Below are positions 55,774 through 64,000 of a stretch of DNA of 64,000 nucleotides, in pieces (position 1 is the first letter of the stretch; each line of letters begins with the position of its first letter). The position numbers were made by a program, and so were the translations under genes. Source of the stretch: Exiguobacterium sp. 9-2 (GTDB lineage: Bacteria > Bacillota > Bacilli > Exiguobacteriales > Exiguobacteriaceae); contig NZ_CP142850.1 in NCBI RefSeq assembly GCF_036287235.1, forward strand, positions 1,099,127 through 1,163,126. The letters are read 5' to 3'. The notes beneath the pieces are model-generated. The model saw nothing but the letters and a program-made list of their open reading frames with translations. It made no database searches and was not told the origin of the DNA.

Positions 55774-58017
55774 ATGGAAGCATTCTCGAAAGAGGAGATG
55801 TTCAATCAAATCAAGGCGTGGGAAGAGGGCGCGAAAGTTGAGGAGGTGCTTGCGCTACGTTATGCCCAAAGTAGTCGGCTACTTGGAGAAACGGAAGCAC
55901 TCGTCCGTATCTTAGCGTTACTTGTCGAGCATCGCTATATCATGACAGGACGACTGGACGCCTTAGCTGAGAGCTGGATGCAAGAAATCCGTCAGCATGG
56001 TCGCTTGCCAGCACGTCTTGAGCAGTTATTAACGGAGCAACAACTACAAAGTACGTATCAGCGTCTCGTCGCGCATACGTTCCCGACGATTCGTGAGACG
56101 GACAATGCAAACGCGAAACGATCTGCGACAAAGGAACTGATTCTCCAAGCGAGCCAAATCGTCGAGGAGACGGATCAAATCGTCGAACTGACAGAACGAC
56201 TTCGTCGGCTAGATGCCGAACGCTGGACGGAACTGTTTGATGCTGGAACGGCATTGCTACGTTCGAGTGCAACGCTCGAGCAGACGGCGCAGACATTCGT
56301 CGATAGCTTACAAGAACGCTTCTATTCCCGAGAAGCGTTCCGTGAGATGACGGAATTGAAGGCGACGACGATTCAGGATCTTAAGCGTGTCGTTGCCTTA
56401 CTTCCCGTCGAAAGCAAACAAGTTGAACGATCAGCACTCGAGGAACTCGACGCAATGATTGGTCTCGAAGACATTAAACAACGGGTCCACCACATGTATC
56501 GTTTTTTGAAGTACCAACAAAAACGGTCGGAAGACGGCTATCGTTCAAGTGATCAACCATCGCTACACATGATCTTCATGGGGAACCCGGGGACCGGGAA
56601 AACGACGCTTGCCCGTTTGATGGCGAAGATCTATCATGAACTTGGACTACTCGAACGACCAGAAGTCGTCGAGACGGATCGTTCGTCGCTCGTCGGTGCC
56701 TTCGTCGGACAAACGGAAGAACAAGTCATGAGCAAAGTCCGGGAAGCTGTCGGAGGTGTACTCTTCATCGATGAAGCCTACGCCTTAAAGCGTGCCGGAC
56801 AAAGTGGAAACGACTATGGGCAGGCAGCGATCGATACGCTCGTCGCTGCGATGACGAGTGGGGAATATGCGGGACGGTTTGCAGTCGTCCTCGCTGGTTA
56901 TCCGGAAGAGATGCGTGATTTCCTGAAGGCAAATCCCGGACTACGAAGCCGTTTCCCGGAATCGAATCATTATCTGCTTGCAGACTATACGGATCAAGAG
57001 CTGCTCGCGATCGGACGCTCGATTGCGACGGCAAATGATTACGTCTTGACGGAACAAGCAGAGCGGGCGTTGCTCGGTCGGCTCGAGCGGGAGCGCGTCG
57101 ACGCGAGTTTCGGAAACGGACGGGCGGTTCGCAATATCGTGCTTGATGCGATCTTCAAGAAGGGAGCAAGCCTTGGAGAGAGTGCCAGTCACGAAGACTT
57201 TGCCTTACTCGAACAAGAAGATTTCGAGATGGTGCAAGAACCGGACGCGACGGTGGAAGAACGGATCGCTTCGCTCGTCGGATTGTCTGATCTAAAGGAT
57301 GAATTGAAACAGATCGAAGCCTTATTATCAATGCAAAAACGCCGTCGTGAAGCCGGTTATAAGGTATTACCGGTCGAACTGCATGCGGTCTTTAGCGGCA
57401 ATAGTGGAACCGGTAAGACGACTGTCGCTCAGCTTTATGCCGATGTCTTACGACAATGCGGCTATTTAAAACGCGGACACTTGAAAGTCGTCAGCCGAGC
57501 TGACCTCGTCTCCGGATATGTCGGACAGACCGCGCAAAAGACACGCGACGCGATTCGAGACGCGCTGGGTGGTGTCTTATTCATTGATGAAGCCTATGCG
57601 TTAAACGGTGGAGCAAATGACTTTGGGAAGGAAGCAATCGATACGCTTGTGGATGAGATGACGAAACATCAAGACAATCTCGTTGTTGTTCTTGCTGGTT
57701 ACGAGCAACAAATGAACGCCTTGCTCGCGAGTAATCCGGGATTGAAGTCGCGCTTCAAGCGGTCGTTCCACTTCCCAAATTATTCGCCAGACGAGTTGAT
57801 TCAAATCATTGAAGGATATGCGGCACGATTCGGATATGAGCTGACGGAGGACGCGCGACAGACGCTTACCGAGAAAATCGATGTCGTTCCGAACGGAAAC
57901 GCACGGGCGGCGATCACGATTGTCGAACAGGCGATCGCGAAACAATCGATGCGATTAATTGACAAAGTTAGCTTATCCGGTTCAGAATGGTCCTATCTTG
58001 AAAAAGAGGATTTTTAA
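55774..58017 (+). CDS. Double AAA+ ATPase, CbbX/SpoVK-like
   Basis: 747 aa. A helical N-terminal part of about 225 residues, then two AAA+ modules: first Walker A GNPGTGKTTLARL (about residue 270) with LFIDEAYAL, second GNSGTGKTTVAQLY (about residue 545) with LFIDEAYALNGG. Each carries the NPGLRSRF/NPGLKSRF pore-loop and arginine-finger segments of the CbxX/CfqX family. B. subtilis SpoVK has one such module; type VII secretion EccA has a related plan with a helical start. Substrate unknown. It is followed by the thioesterase with 12 bp between. Confidence 0.88.
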   Translation: MEAFSKEEMFNQIKAWEEGAKVEEVLALRYAQSSRLLGETEALVRILALLVEHRYIMTGRLDALAESWMQEIRQHGRLPARLEQLLTEQQLQSTYQRLVAHTFPTIRETDNANAKRSATKELILQASQIVEETDQIVELTERLRRLDAERWTELFDAGTALLRSSATLEQTAQTFVDSLQERFYSREAFREMTELKATTIQDLKRVVALLPVESKQVERSALEELDAMIGLEDIKQRVHHMYRFLKYQQKRSEDGYRSSDQPSLHMIFMGNPGTGKTTLARLMAKIYHELGLLERPEVVETDRSSLVGAFVGQTEEQVMSKVREAVGGVLFIDEAYALKRAGQSGNDYGQAAIDTLVAAMTSGEYAGRFAVVLAGYPEEMRDFLKANPGLRSRFPESNHYLLADYTDQELLAIGRSIATANDYVLTEQAERALLGRLERERVDASFGNGRAVRNIVLDAIFKKGASLGESASHEDFALLEQEDFEMVQEPDATVEERIASLVGLSDLKDELKQIEALLSMQKRRREAGYKVLPVELHAVFSGNSGTGKTTVAQLYADVLRQCGYLKRGHLKVVSRADLVSGYVGQTAQKTRDAIRDALGGVLFIDEAYALNGGANDFGKEAIDTLVDEMTKHQDNLVVVLAGYEQQMNALLASNPGLKSRFKRSFHFPNYSPDELIQIIEGYAARFGYELTEDARQTLTEKIDVVPNGNARAAITIVEQAIAKQSMRLIDKVSLSGSEWSYLEKEDF

Positions 58018-58029
58018 GGGGGAAGCTAC

Positions 58030-58467
58030 ATGCATACGATTGAAATACCTGTTCGGTACGCCGAGACGGACATGATGGGCATCGTCTATCATTCGAACTA
58101 TCTCGTCTATCTGGAACTGGCACGGACAGAATTAATCCAGTCCTTGGGTCTTAATTACAAGGAGATGGAAGATGCGGGTTATGTCTCCCCGGTTACGAAT
58201 GTCAATCTCGATTATAAGCGCTCGTTGACGTACGGTGATACGGCGGTCGTCACGGTCTGGATTGATCATTACGATGGCTTACGGACGATTTATGGTTATA
58301 CCGTCAAGCATCCAGACGGAAAACTTGCGGTATCGGCAAAGACGACACATGTCGTCGTCAAGAAGGAAAACTTCCGACCGATTCGTTTGCCGAAGGTGTT
58401 CCCAAACTGGCACGACATCTACGAGAAGATGAGTGAGACGGACGCAGCACTCTTAACGGAAGCGTGA
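58030..58467 (+). CDS. Acyl-CoA thioesterase, hotdog fold (YbgC/FadM-like)
   Basis: 145 aa. VRYAETDMMGIVYHSNYLVY is the 4-hydroxybenzoyl-CoA thioesterase signature with the catalytic Asp in AETDMMG. Hydrolyses acyl-CoA or acyl-ACP. Directly after the AAA+ gene. Confidence 0.9.
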   Translation: MHTIEIPVRYAETDMMGIVYHSNYLVYLELARTELIQSLGLNYKEMEDAGYVSPVTNVNLDYKRSLTYGDTAVVTVWIDHYDGLRTIYGYTVKHPDGKLAVSAKTTHVVVKKENFRPIRLPKVFPNWHDIYEKMSETDAALLTEA

Positions 58468-58481
58468 AGATGTACAACAAT

Positions 58482-58519
58482 AGCGGGATCGATTTTATTG
58501 AATCGGTTCCGCTTTTTTT
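58482..58519 (+). terminator. Intrinsic terminator
   Basis: AGCGGGATCGATT / AATCGGTTCCGCT stem and seven T. Confidence 0.82.
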
Positions 58520-58704
58520 ATTTGCACCCTGAACAGTAAAATTTAGCACTTGGTACTAACGACCGATGACAAAGTCAGAATCATTTGCGAAAATAAAGAA
58601 GCTGAAGTAAGGTAGGGTCTTAGTCCATCTGTTGGAAGTAGGCTCGACGGATGGAACAATTAGCGGTAACATAGAGAAGCATAAAAAGAAGAGGGGTCTT
58701 ACTC

Positions 58705-59763
58705 ATGAAAAAAATCGTAACCGTTAGTACGTTAGCGCTTCTCCTTGCAGGATGTAATCCTGGAGATCAACAAGCGGACGATACGACGAAAACTGAACAG
58801 AAATCAGATGAGACAACACAATCAAAAGACGAAACGAAAAAAGAAGACACAGCAAAAGACACGAACAAAGAAGAAACAAACAAAACAGACAAAACAGATG
58901 AAACAACGAAAGACGATACGTCAGAAGATGCAAAACAAGAAGACAAGTCATCTGAAGACAAATCATCCGATGAGACGACACAAGAGGACCAAGGATCTTC
59001 GGATGACGCAACGAAGGATGAAACAGAAAAGAAAGATGATACACCTGCAGCAGAGAACAAAACAGAAGACAAAAAGGACGAATCGACGGATAAACCGGAT
59101 AGTTCGTCTCAGGATCCAGAGCAGGAAAAACCATCGAAACCAGAAGATGAGACGCCAGACGTCGATAAATCAGCAGATGCCAAAGCCGATCTTTCGCTTG
59201 GAATGCTCGTCGTTGTCAACAAGAAGTATAGCTTGCCAATCGACTACAAGCCGTCGGATCTCGTCGTTCCAAACGTCAGCTTCTCCTATTCGGGTGTACT
59301 TGAACAAAGCTACATGCGAGCACCAGCTGCGAAACAGATGGAAAAGATGTTCGCTGCTGCTAAAAAAGAAGGCGTGACATTGAACGCTGTCAGCGGATTC
59401 CGTTCCGGCGCACGTCAAAAAGTATTGTATAATAATTATGTCGCACGTGACGGCAAGGCAGCTGCTGATCAATATTCAGCACGCCCTGGTCACAGTGAAC
59501 ACCAGACCGGTCTCACTTTTGATATTTCGGCACCAAGCGTAGGTAATGGATTAACTGCCGCTCTTGGCGATACGAAAGAAGGAAAATGGATCGCGAATAA
59601 CGCAGCGAAGTTCGGCTTCATCGTTCGTTACGACCGTGGTTTCCAGTCGCGGACGGGTTATACGTATGAGCCATGGCACATTCGTTATGTCGGAGTCGAT
59701 GTCGCGACACAAATTAAAAATAACGGACAGACTCTTGAGGAATATATGAAAGTCGGTCACTAA
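58705..59763 (+). CDS. D-Ala-D-Ala carboxypeptidase lipoprotein (VanY-like)
   Basis: 352 aa. Signal peptide with lipobox LLLAGC (Cys near residue 17), then a 130-residue Asp/Glu/Lys/Thr-rich disordered linker that holds the enzyme off the membrane, then a VanY/peptidase M15 domain: SGFRSGARQKVLY, ARPGHSEHQTGLTFDIS (metal His/Asp) and EPWHIRYVG. Removes the terminal D-alanine from peptidoglycan stems. The linker DNA is repetitive and not evidence for another gene. The start follows AGAGGGGT. Confidence 0.93.
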   Translation: MKKIVTVSTLALLLAGCNPGDQQADDTTKTEQKSDETTQSKDETKKEDTAKDTNKEETNKTDKTDETTKDDTSEDAKQEDKSSEDKSSDETTQEDQGSSDDATKDETEKKDDTPAAENKTEDKKDESTDKPDSSSQDPEQEKPSKPEDETPDVDKSADAKADLSLGMLVVVNKKYSLPIDYKPSDLVVPNVSFSYSGVLEQSYMRAPAAKQMEKMFAAAKKEGVTLNAVSGFRSGARQKVLYNNYVARDGKAAADQYSARPGHSEHQTGLTFDISAPSVGNGLTAALGDTKEGKWIANNAAKFGFIVRYDRGFQSRTGYTYEPWHIRYVGVDVATQIKNNGQTLEEYMKVGH

Positions 59764-59780
59764 GAGGTTGGAGGTTGACT

Positions 59781-60395
59781 ATGATTGAAATCATAGGGAT
59801 TTTGGTTCTTGGCTATCTGCTTGGTTCGATTCCGTTCGCATTACTTGTCGGGAAATGGGGACACGGAATCGATATTCGTCAACAAGGTAGCGGGAATCTC
59901 GGAACGACGAATACGTTCCGTGTCTTGGGGAAAAAGGCAGGAATCATCGTCTTGATCGGTGATCTTGGAAAAGGAGCCGTCGCGAGCCTTGTTCCGATCT
60001 TGATGGGCGCGGATGTGCATCCGCTGTTTGCTGGATTAGCGGCTGTCGTCGGTCATATCTATCCGATTTTCGCAAAGTTCAAGGGCGGAAAGGCAGTCGC
60101 GACGTCTGGTGGGATGTTGCTCGTGACGAGTCCGATTCTCTTCATCTTTCTGCTCGTATCCTTTTTGACGACACTTCGCCTGAGCCGGATGGTCTCGCTT
60201 AGTTCGATTGTCGCAGCAAGTGTCGGGATTGTCGTGTCGATCACGATCGGCGTCTTGACGAACGATTGGATCGTTCCGACCTTCTTTACGGTTCTTGCGT
60301 TGTTCGTCATCTTCAAGCACCGTGATAACATCCAACGGATTCGCCAAGGAACAGAGTCTAAGATTCCACTCTTTGCAAAGAAATCATCTGAATGA
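59781..60395 (+). CDS. plsY: Glycerol-3-phosphate acyltransferase PlsY
   Basis: 204 aa from the ATG at 59781; a TTG at 59775 overlaps GGAGG. Acyl-phosphate:glycerol-3-phosphate acyltransferase for phospholipid synthesis; the segments GSGNLGTTNTFRVLG and GHIYPIFAKFKGGKAVAT, and six helices, are typical. It lies 17 bp after VanY. Confidence 0.96.
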   Translation: MIEIIGILVLGYLLGSIPFALLVGKWGHGIDIRQQGSGNLGTTNTFRVLGKKAGIIVLIGDLGKGAVASLVPILMGADVHPLFAGLAAVVGHIYPIFAKFKGGKAVATSGGMLLVTSPILFIFLLVSFLTTLRLSRMVSLSSIVAASVGIVVSITIGVLTNDWIVPTFFTVLALFVIFKHRDNIQRIRQGTESKIPLFAKKSSE

Positions 60396-60404
60396 ACGAC
60401 TAAT

Positions 60405-60446
60405 GACGCGTCTGCATCTCACTCATTGAGAGGCAGGCGCGTCTTT
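60405..60446 (+). terminator. Intrinsic terminator after plsY
   Basis: GACGCGTCTGC / GGCAGGCGCGTC stem with a short T-run. Confidence 0.65.
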
Positions 60447-60587
60447 CGTTTGATGAAAGAGTCGGATAACGGACGAATTCAACGACATTTCATAGGAACT
60501 ACACGTTTATTTACATCGGATTTACAAGACCTTTACAGACGTTCGCTACACTAGAACTAGAACTGGTCTGTAAAGGGGGAAGCGCAC

Positions 60588-61352
60588 GTGTCGTTATTAG
60601 GAGAAGAGCGGAAATCACGCATCATGGAATGGCTGGAAGAGGAAGGGAAAGTCATGACGAAGGATTTGATCGAACGTCTCGATGTCTCGGGAGAAACGGT
60701 ACGACGCTACTTAGAGGAGTTGGAACGCGAACGTCAATTGAAGCGTGTCTATGGCGGTGCTATCTATCAAGGAGGAAAACGGGAGACGCCGATCTCACGG
60801 CGAACGGATCAGCTGTCCCGCCGTTTAGCGCGCTATGCGAAAGGGTGGCTCAGTGACTATTCCTGTATCTTTCTCGGACGGGGAGAACCGGTCGAGCATT
60901 TGTTACCTTATTTAACGGGAAACGCGACGATTGTCACGAATTCACTGATCGTCGCCAGTCACTTGGAGCAGTGCCGTAAGACGGGACCGTTCACTGGGGA
61001 AATTCGATTGTTAGGCGGAACAGTCGATGCATACGGACAGACGGTCGGGGTCGAGGTATTGCAAGCGCTGGATGCCTATGCTTTTGATGCCTGTTTCCTA
61101 TCGTTTGATGGTGCTGAGATTGAGCGAGGCTTCGTCAGTGATGATATCGAATCGTCACTTATCCAAAAAGCGGTCATTAGTTGCACAAAAGATGTCTACG
61201 CCTTCTTAGCCAATGACGAGTTCCAAGGAAACCGAAAATATAAAGTGGCAGAGTTCCGGCGCGCGAAAATCGTCCTCAGTCCAGCTTCCTATCCGCCATC
61301 ATGGGAGATGAAACTGTTCAACGAACGCGTGAACTGGATGGTCGTCTCATGA
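60588..61352 (+). CDS. DeoR-family transcriptional regulator
   Basis: 254 aa starting at GTG after AAAGGGGGAAG. N-terminal DeoR winged helix (SRIMEWLEEEGKVMTKDLIERLDVSGETVRRYL) and a C-terminal sugar-phosphate isomerase-like domain (NATIVTNSLIVA, GGTVDAYGQTVG). It lies 25 bp before cutC, an unusual pairing; sugar-phosphate effector likely but unknown. Confidence 0.9.
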   Translation: MSLLGEERKSRIMEWLEEEGKVMTKDLIERLDVSGETVRRYLEELERERQLKRVYGGAIYQGGKRETPISRRTDQLSRRLARYAKGWLSDYSCIFLGRGEPVEHLLPYLTGNATIVTNSLIVASHLEQCRKTGPFTGEIRLLGGTVDAYGQTVGVEVLQALDAYAFDACFLSFDGAEIERGFVSDDIESSLIQKAVISCTKDVYAFLANDEFQGNRKYKVAEFRRAKIVLSPASYPPSWEMKLFNERVNWMVVS

Positions 61353-61377
61353 TACACTGATGCGGGAGGGATGTATC

Positions 61378-62040
61378 ATGTTAGAAATCATCGCATCGAC
61401 CGTAGAAGAAGCGGTCGCAGCAGAACAAGCCGGAGCGGACCGGATTGAGCTCGTTTCCGCATTATCCGAAGGGGGATTGACGCCGAGCTACGGACTGATC
61501 CGTCAAGTCGTCTCGACGGTCGAGATTCCGGTTCACGTCCTCGTGCGACCACATAGTAAGTCGTTCGTCTATTCGAAATCAGATGAGGAGACAATCATCA
61601 CGGATATTGACTTGATCCGTGAACTCGGTGCAGCCGGGATCGTCGTCGGCTCATTGACAGCAGACGGTCGTGTCGACGAAGGTTTCCTCGGTCGCATCAT
61701 CAAACATAAAGGGGAACTGTCATTGACGTTCCACCGAGCAATCGACAGTAGTCGTGATATTTTTGAAGCGGCAGAAGTACTCGCTGATTTTCCGGAAGTC
61801 GACCGGATCTTGACGTCAGGTGGTCAAGCGACGGCACTAGAAGGTAAAGAGACAATCGCACGTTTGATTGCAGACTATCCGGACTTGATCATCTTACCAG
61901 GATCCGGCATCACACTTGAAAATGCAGAGGCACTTCTTGAAGCAACGAAGGCGTCCGAACTGCATGTAGGATCGGCGGTCTTACAAGACGGTGCCATTCA
62001 AAAAGAACGCGTTGAGGCGTTGACACGACTCCTAGGATGA
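61378..62040 (+). CDS. cutC: CutC family protein
   Basis: 220 aa from ATG 61378 after GGGAGGG; an upstream in-frame ATG is not supported. TIM-barrel protein with the family start LEIIASTVEEAVAAEQAGADRIELV, HVLVRPHSKSF and LTSGGQATALEG. Named for copper tolerance, but that role is doubtful in bacteria. Cotranscribed with the DeoR regulator. Confidence 0.92.
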   Translation: MLEIIASTVEEAVAAEQAGADRIELVSALSEGGLTPSYGLIRQVVSTVEIPVHVLVRPHSKSFVYSKSDEETIITDIDLIRELGAAGIVVGSLTADGRVDEGFLGRIIKHKGELSLTFHRAIDSSRDIFEAAEVLADFPEVDRILTSGGQATALEGKETIARLIADYPDLIILPGSGITLENAEALLEATKASELHVGSAVLQDGAIQKERVEALTRLLG

Positions 62041-62054
62041 TCATCGAGTGAATC

Positions 62055-62098
62055 AATCCATTTTTCTGATCTGTTGAGATGAGGGAAATGGATTTTTT
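62055..62098 (+). terminator. Intrinsic terminator after cutC
   Basis: AATCCATTTTTC / GGGAAATGGATT stem and six T. Confidence 0.75.
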
Positions 62099-62225
62099 CA
62101 TGCGCTCGTGACGACTTTTCGACGATTCGCTTCAAGCAGATGAAAAGCAGAGTGGGAGAACTAGGTTTTTCAAAGGAACTGGGCTAAAATCAAAAGTGGA
62201 AATAGTGGATATAAAGGAGTACGAC

Positions 62226-62855
62226 ATGAACCCTAAACAATTGAAACAAGCTGCTCTTGGTACGTTAAAAGGACAATGGTTGGTCGGATTAAGCATCTCG
62301 ATCATCTACTTCCTTATTTTTGCGCTCGCTGCAAGCCGGATGTCATTTGATCAAGATGACATTGATAGTATGGTTCGATTCATCGCACTGAACATGGTCG
62401 TCACGATCGTCCTGGCTCCAGTGACGGTTGGTCGAACAATTGCTTACTTACGTTTCACCCGCGAGGAGTCTGCCGGAATCGGAACACTGTTCGAAGGGTT
62501 CTCTTCGTTTCGACGTGCTTTCCGGACGATTGCCGCATATGCGATCGTAACGGTATTGGTCTATGTTGGATCATTTTTGATCTTACCGGCACTATACTTT
62601 TACCTAGCATATCGTCTCGTTCCGTATATTTTAGTCGATCGACCGGAATTATCGTTTTGGCAAGTACTTGGTGAAAGCCGCCGGATGATGAAAGGGCATA
62701 AGCGTGAACTGATCATGCTTTACTTGAGTTTCATCGGCTGGGGGATCCTCGCACTACTTAGTACAGTGGGTGTCATCTTCTTGACGCCATACTTCGATAC
62801 GACGATGGCACACTTCTATGAACGCTTGAAACCAACACGTTCCGTTAAGGGATGA
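62226..62855 (+). CDS. DUF975-like membrane protein
   Basis: 209 aa from ATG 62226 after AAAGGAG. Five or six helices; the opening MNPKQLKQAALGTLKGQW and LVPYILVDRPELSFWQVLGES with SRRMMKGHKRELI fit DUF975. Function unknown. Confidence 0.83.
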   Translation: MNPKQLKQAALGTLKGQWLVGLSISIIYFLIFALAASRMSFDQDDIDSMVRFIALNMVVTIVLAPVTVGRTIAYLRFTREESAGIGTLFEGFSSFRRAFRTIAAYAIVTVLVYVGSFLILPALYFYLAYRLVPYILVDRPELSFWQVLGESRRMMKGHKRELIMLYLSFIGWGILALLSTVGVIFLTPYFDTTMAHFYERLKPTRSVKG

Positions 62856-62859
62856 ACGT

Positions 62860-62905
62860 AAAAAAGCCTGTACATTACGTCAGTAGACGTAGCGTACAGG
62901 CTTTT
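62860..62905. terminator. Bidirectional intrinsic terminator
   Basis: AAAGCCTGTAC / GTACAGGCTTT stem, between convergent genes. Confidence 0.85.
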
Positions 62906-62907
62906 GC

Positions 62908-63789
62908 TTATTCTACGGAAGCGCGTGAACGCTCAGCGAGCAATAGATAAAGCGCTTGTGTACCGGAATCGGCGTGACCCAGCTCAGCAAGTTGTTCGTA
63001 TAAGTCTTTCGTGAGTGCGAGACCAGGTGTCGCGATACCCATCTCAGCGCCGCGTTCGAGGGCAAGGCGCATATCCTTGATGAAGTGTTTGACGAAGAAA
63101 CCAGGTGAGTAGTTTTCGGCGATGACGCGCGGAATCAAGTTCTCAAGACTCCAGCTACCGGCAGAACCAGATTTGATCGTCTCGATGAACTGTGTCGGAT
63201 CGATTCCGGATCGTGTGACGAACAACAACATCTCCGCTGTTCCAATCATCGATCCGGCGATTGCGATTTGGTTCGCGAGCTTCGCCGATTGTCCTTTACC
63301 AGGACCACCGAAGAGTGAAATCGATTTCCCCATCGCCTCGAATAATGGCTTCGCTTGTGCGAAAGCCGCTTCTTCACCACCGACGAGAATCGCGAGTGTT
63401 CCGTTCTTCGCACCGAGATCACCGCCCGTGACAGGTGCGTCAAGTGCCTGAAGACCGCGTGCTGTCGCTTCCTGCGCGATTCGTTCAGCAAGAGCCGGAC
63501 TAGACGTCGTCATATCAATCAGAATCGTTCCTGGTGTCGCATGATCGAGTATGCCGTCTTCGAAGTAGATCTGCTCGACGTCTTGCGGATAACCGACGAT
63601 CGAGATGACGACGTCGACATCCGTGACGACATCTTGAATCGTATCGACGATTTCGACACCATCTGCTTCAAGGACGAGTCCTTTCTCTTTCGTGCGATTG
63701 TATCCTTTGACTGTAAAACCTGCCTTACGCAGATTGCGGACCATGCCTTGTCCCATGACACCTAATCCGATGAAACCGACTGTATTCAT
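62908..63789 (-). CDS. NAD(P)-dependent oxidoreductase, HIBADH family
   Basis: 293 aa. Rossmann start FIGLGVMGQGMVRNL, the conserved MTTSSPALAERIAQEA, APVTGGDLGAKNGTLAILVGG and the catalytic Lys in KLANQIAIAGSM. Belongs to 3-hydroxyisobutyrate/6-phosphogluconate-type dehydrogenases (YkwC-like); substrate unknown. Its ATG overlaps the ABC stop codon (TCAT read on the plus strand), so it is probably translated with that gene. Confidence 0.92.
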   Translation of the reverse strand: MNTVGFIGLGVMGQGMVRNLRKAGFTVKGYNRTKEKGLVLEADGVEIVDTIQDVVTDVDVVISIVGYPQDVEQIYFEDGILDHATPGTILIDMTTSSPALAERIAQEATARGLQALDAPVTGGDLGAKNGTLAILVGGEEAAFAQAKPLFEAMGKSISLFGGPGKGQSAKLANQIAIAGSMIGTAEMLLFVTRSGIDPTQFIETIKSGSAGSWSLENLIPRVIAENYSPGFFVKHFIKDMRLALERGAEMGIATPGLALTKDLYEQLAELGHADSGTQALYLLLAERSRASVE

Positions 63790-64000
63790 ACGTGATTCCC
63801 CCTTGCACGTTCCGTGCCGATGAATTGTTGCGTTACGAGCTTATTATACAATGGATTGTCGACGACAAGTCGATCATGTGTCCCGATACCTGAAATCTGA
63901 CCATCTTCAAGAACGATGATTTGATCGGCATGACGGACCGTCGCGAGACGATGGGCGATGATAAACGTTGTCCGTCCGACCATTAATCGCTCGAGTGCTT
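63786..64000 (-). CDS. ABC exporter C terminus (partial; start beyond window)
   Basis: About 71 codons, open to the window edge. ALERLMVGRTTFIIAHRLATV carries the H-loop and D-loop remnants of a lipid/multidrug ABC exporter nucleotide domain, then IIVLEDGQISGIGTHDRLV typical for the family end. The rest lies outside the window. Confidence 0.88.
   Translation of the reverse strand, partial: ALERLMVGRTTFIIAHRLATVRHADQIIVLEDGQISGIGTHDRLVVDNPLYNKLVTQQFIGTERARGNHV

Noticed and set aside
58745..59377. Plus-strand frame full of Lys, Gln and Arg inside the VanY lipoprotein gene
   Set aside because: Frame shadow of the low-complexity linker; the lipoprotein frame has the lipobox and the catalytic domain.

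Overview
The window reads as chromosomal DNA of a moderate-GC Firmicute of the class Bacilli, most likely Exiguobacterium (inferred from gene content and order; not tested by any search). Several blocks follow the Bacillus subtilis order: miaA-hfq-(recombinase)-hflX-ynbB-glnR-glnA; lexA divergent from yneA-yneB-ynzC, then tkt and yneF; ccdA-ccdC-yneK. No rRNA, tRNA or CRISPR array was seen.

Layout. 1-9.5 kb: YpmR-like esterase, ABC-2 exporter, a P-loop kinase-like gene behind a structured leader, miaA, hfq, a degenerate tyrosine recombinase, hflX, ynbB and glnR. 9.5-17.5 kb: glnA, followed by a genomic island of about 6.6 kb inserted at its 3' end. The island is bounded by a 42-bp perfect repeat of the glnA terminus. 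It holds a decayed integrase, three defective IS3-family copies and an AT-rich three-gene operon (winged-helix protein, AAA-type ATPase, HEPN-like protein with an EQ repeat). That operon is the best candidate here for an undescribed, probably anti-phage, system. 17.5-24.4 kb: yjdI/yjdJ-like pair, azlCD, the PTS-dependent dihydroxyacetone kinase dhaKLM, and glpFK with a cre site. 24.4-29.8 kb: SOS region and tkt. 29.9-33.4 kb: heterodimeric ABC exporter. 33.4-46.6 kb: cell-wall 3D-domain protein, Spo0E-like protein, ccdA/ccdC, a VOC-LD-carboxypeptidase fusion, an NsrR-like regulator divergent from a degenerate flavohaemoglobin, an MFS pump behind a uORF attenuator, prfC, a His-rich stress protein and a metallo-beta-lactamase-fold enzyme. 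46.7-64 kb: NCS2 permease and LysR, rtcB, lipoproteins, acnA, a double AAA+ protein, VanY, plsY, DeoR-cutC, DUF975, an HIBADH-family dehydrogenase and a partial ABC exporter.

How genes work together. Nitrogen: GlnR with its own operator controls glnRA. Glycerol/dihydroxyacetone: GlpF imports glycerol, GlpK phosphorylates it, DhaKLM handles dihydroxyacetone; a cre site implies CcpA control of glpFK. DNA damage: LexA boxes sit between lexA and the yneA-like division inhibitor. Transport genes at several loci (ABC-2, BmrCD-type, MFS, terminal ABC) suggest export of toxic compounds, and the MFS gene looks antibiotic- or stress-inducible through its leader.

Start codons were adjusted where a Shine-Dalgarno sequence decided between alternatives; all functions come from motif recognition by eye and remembered families.
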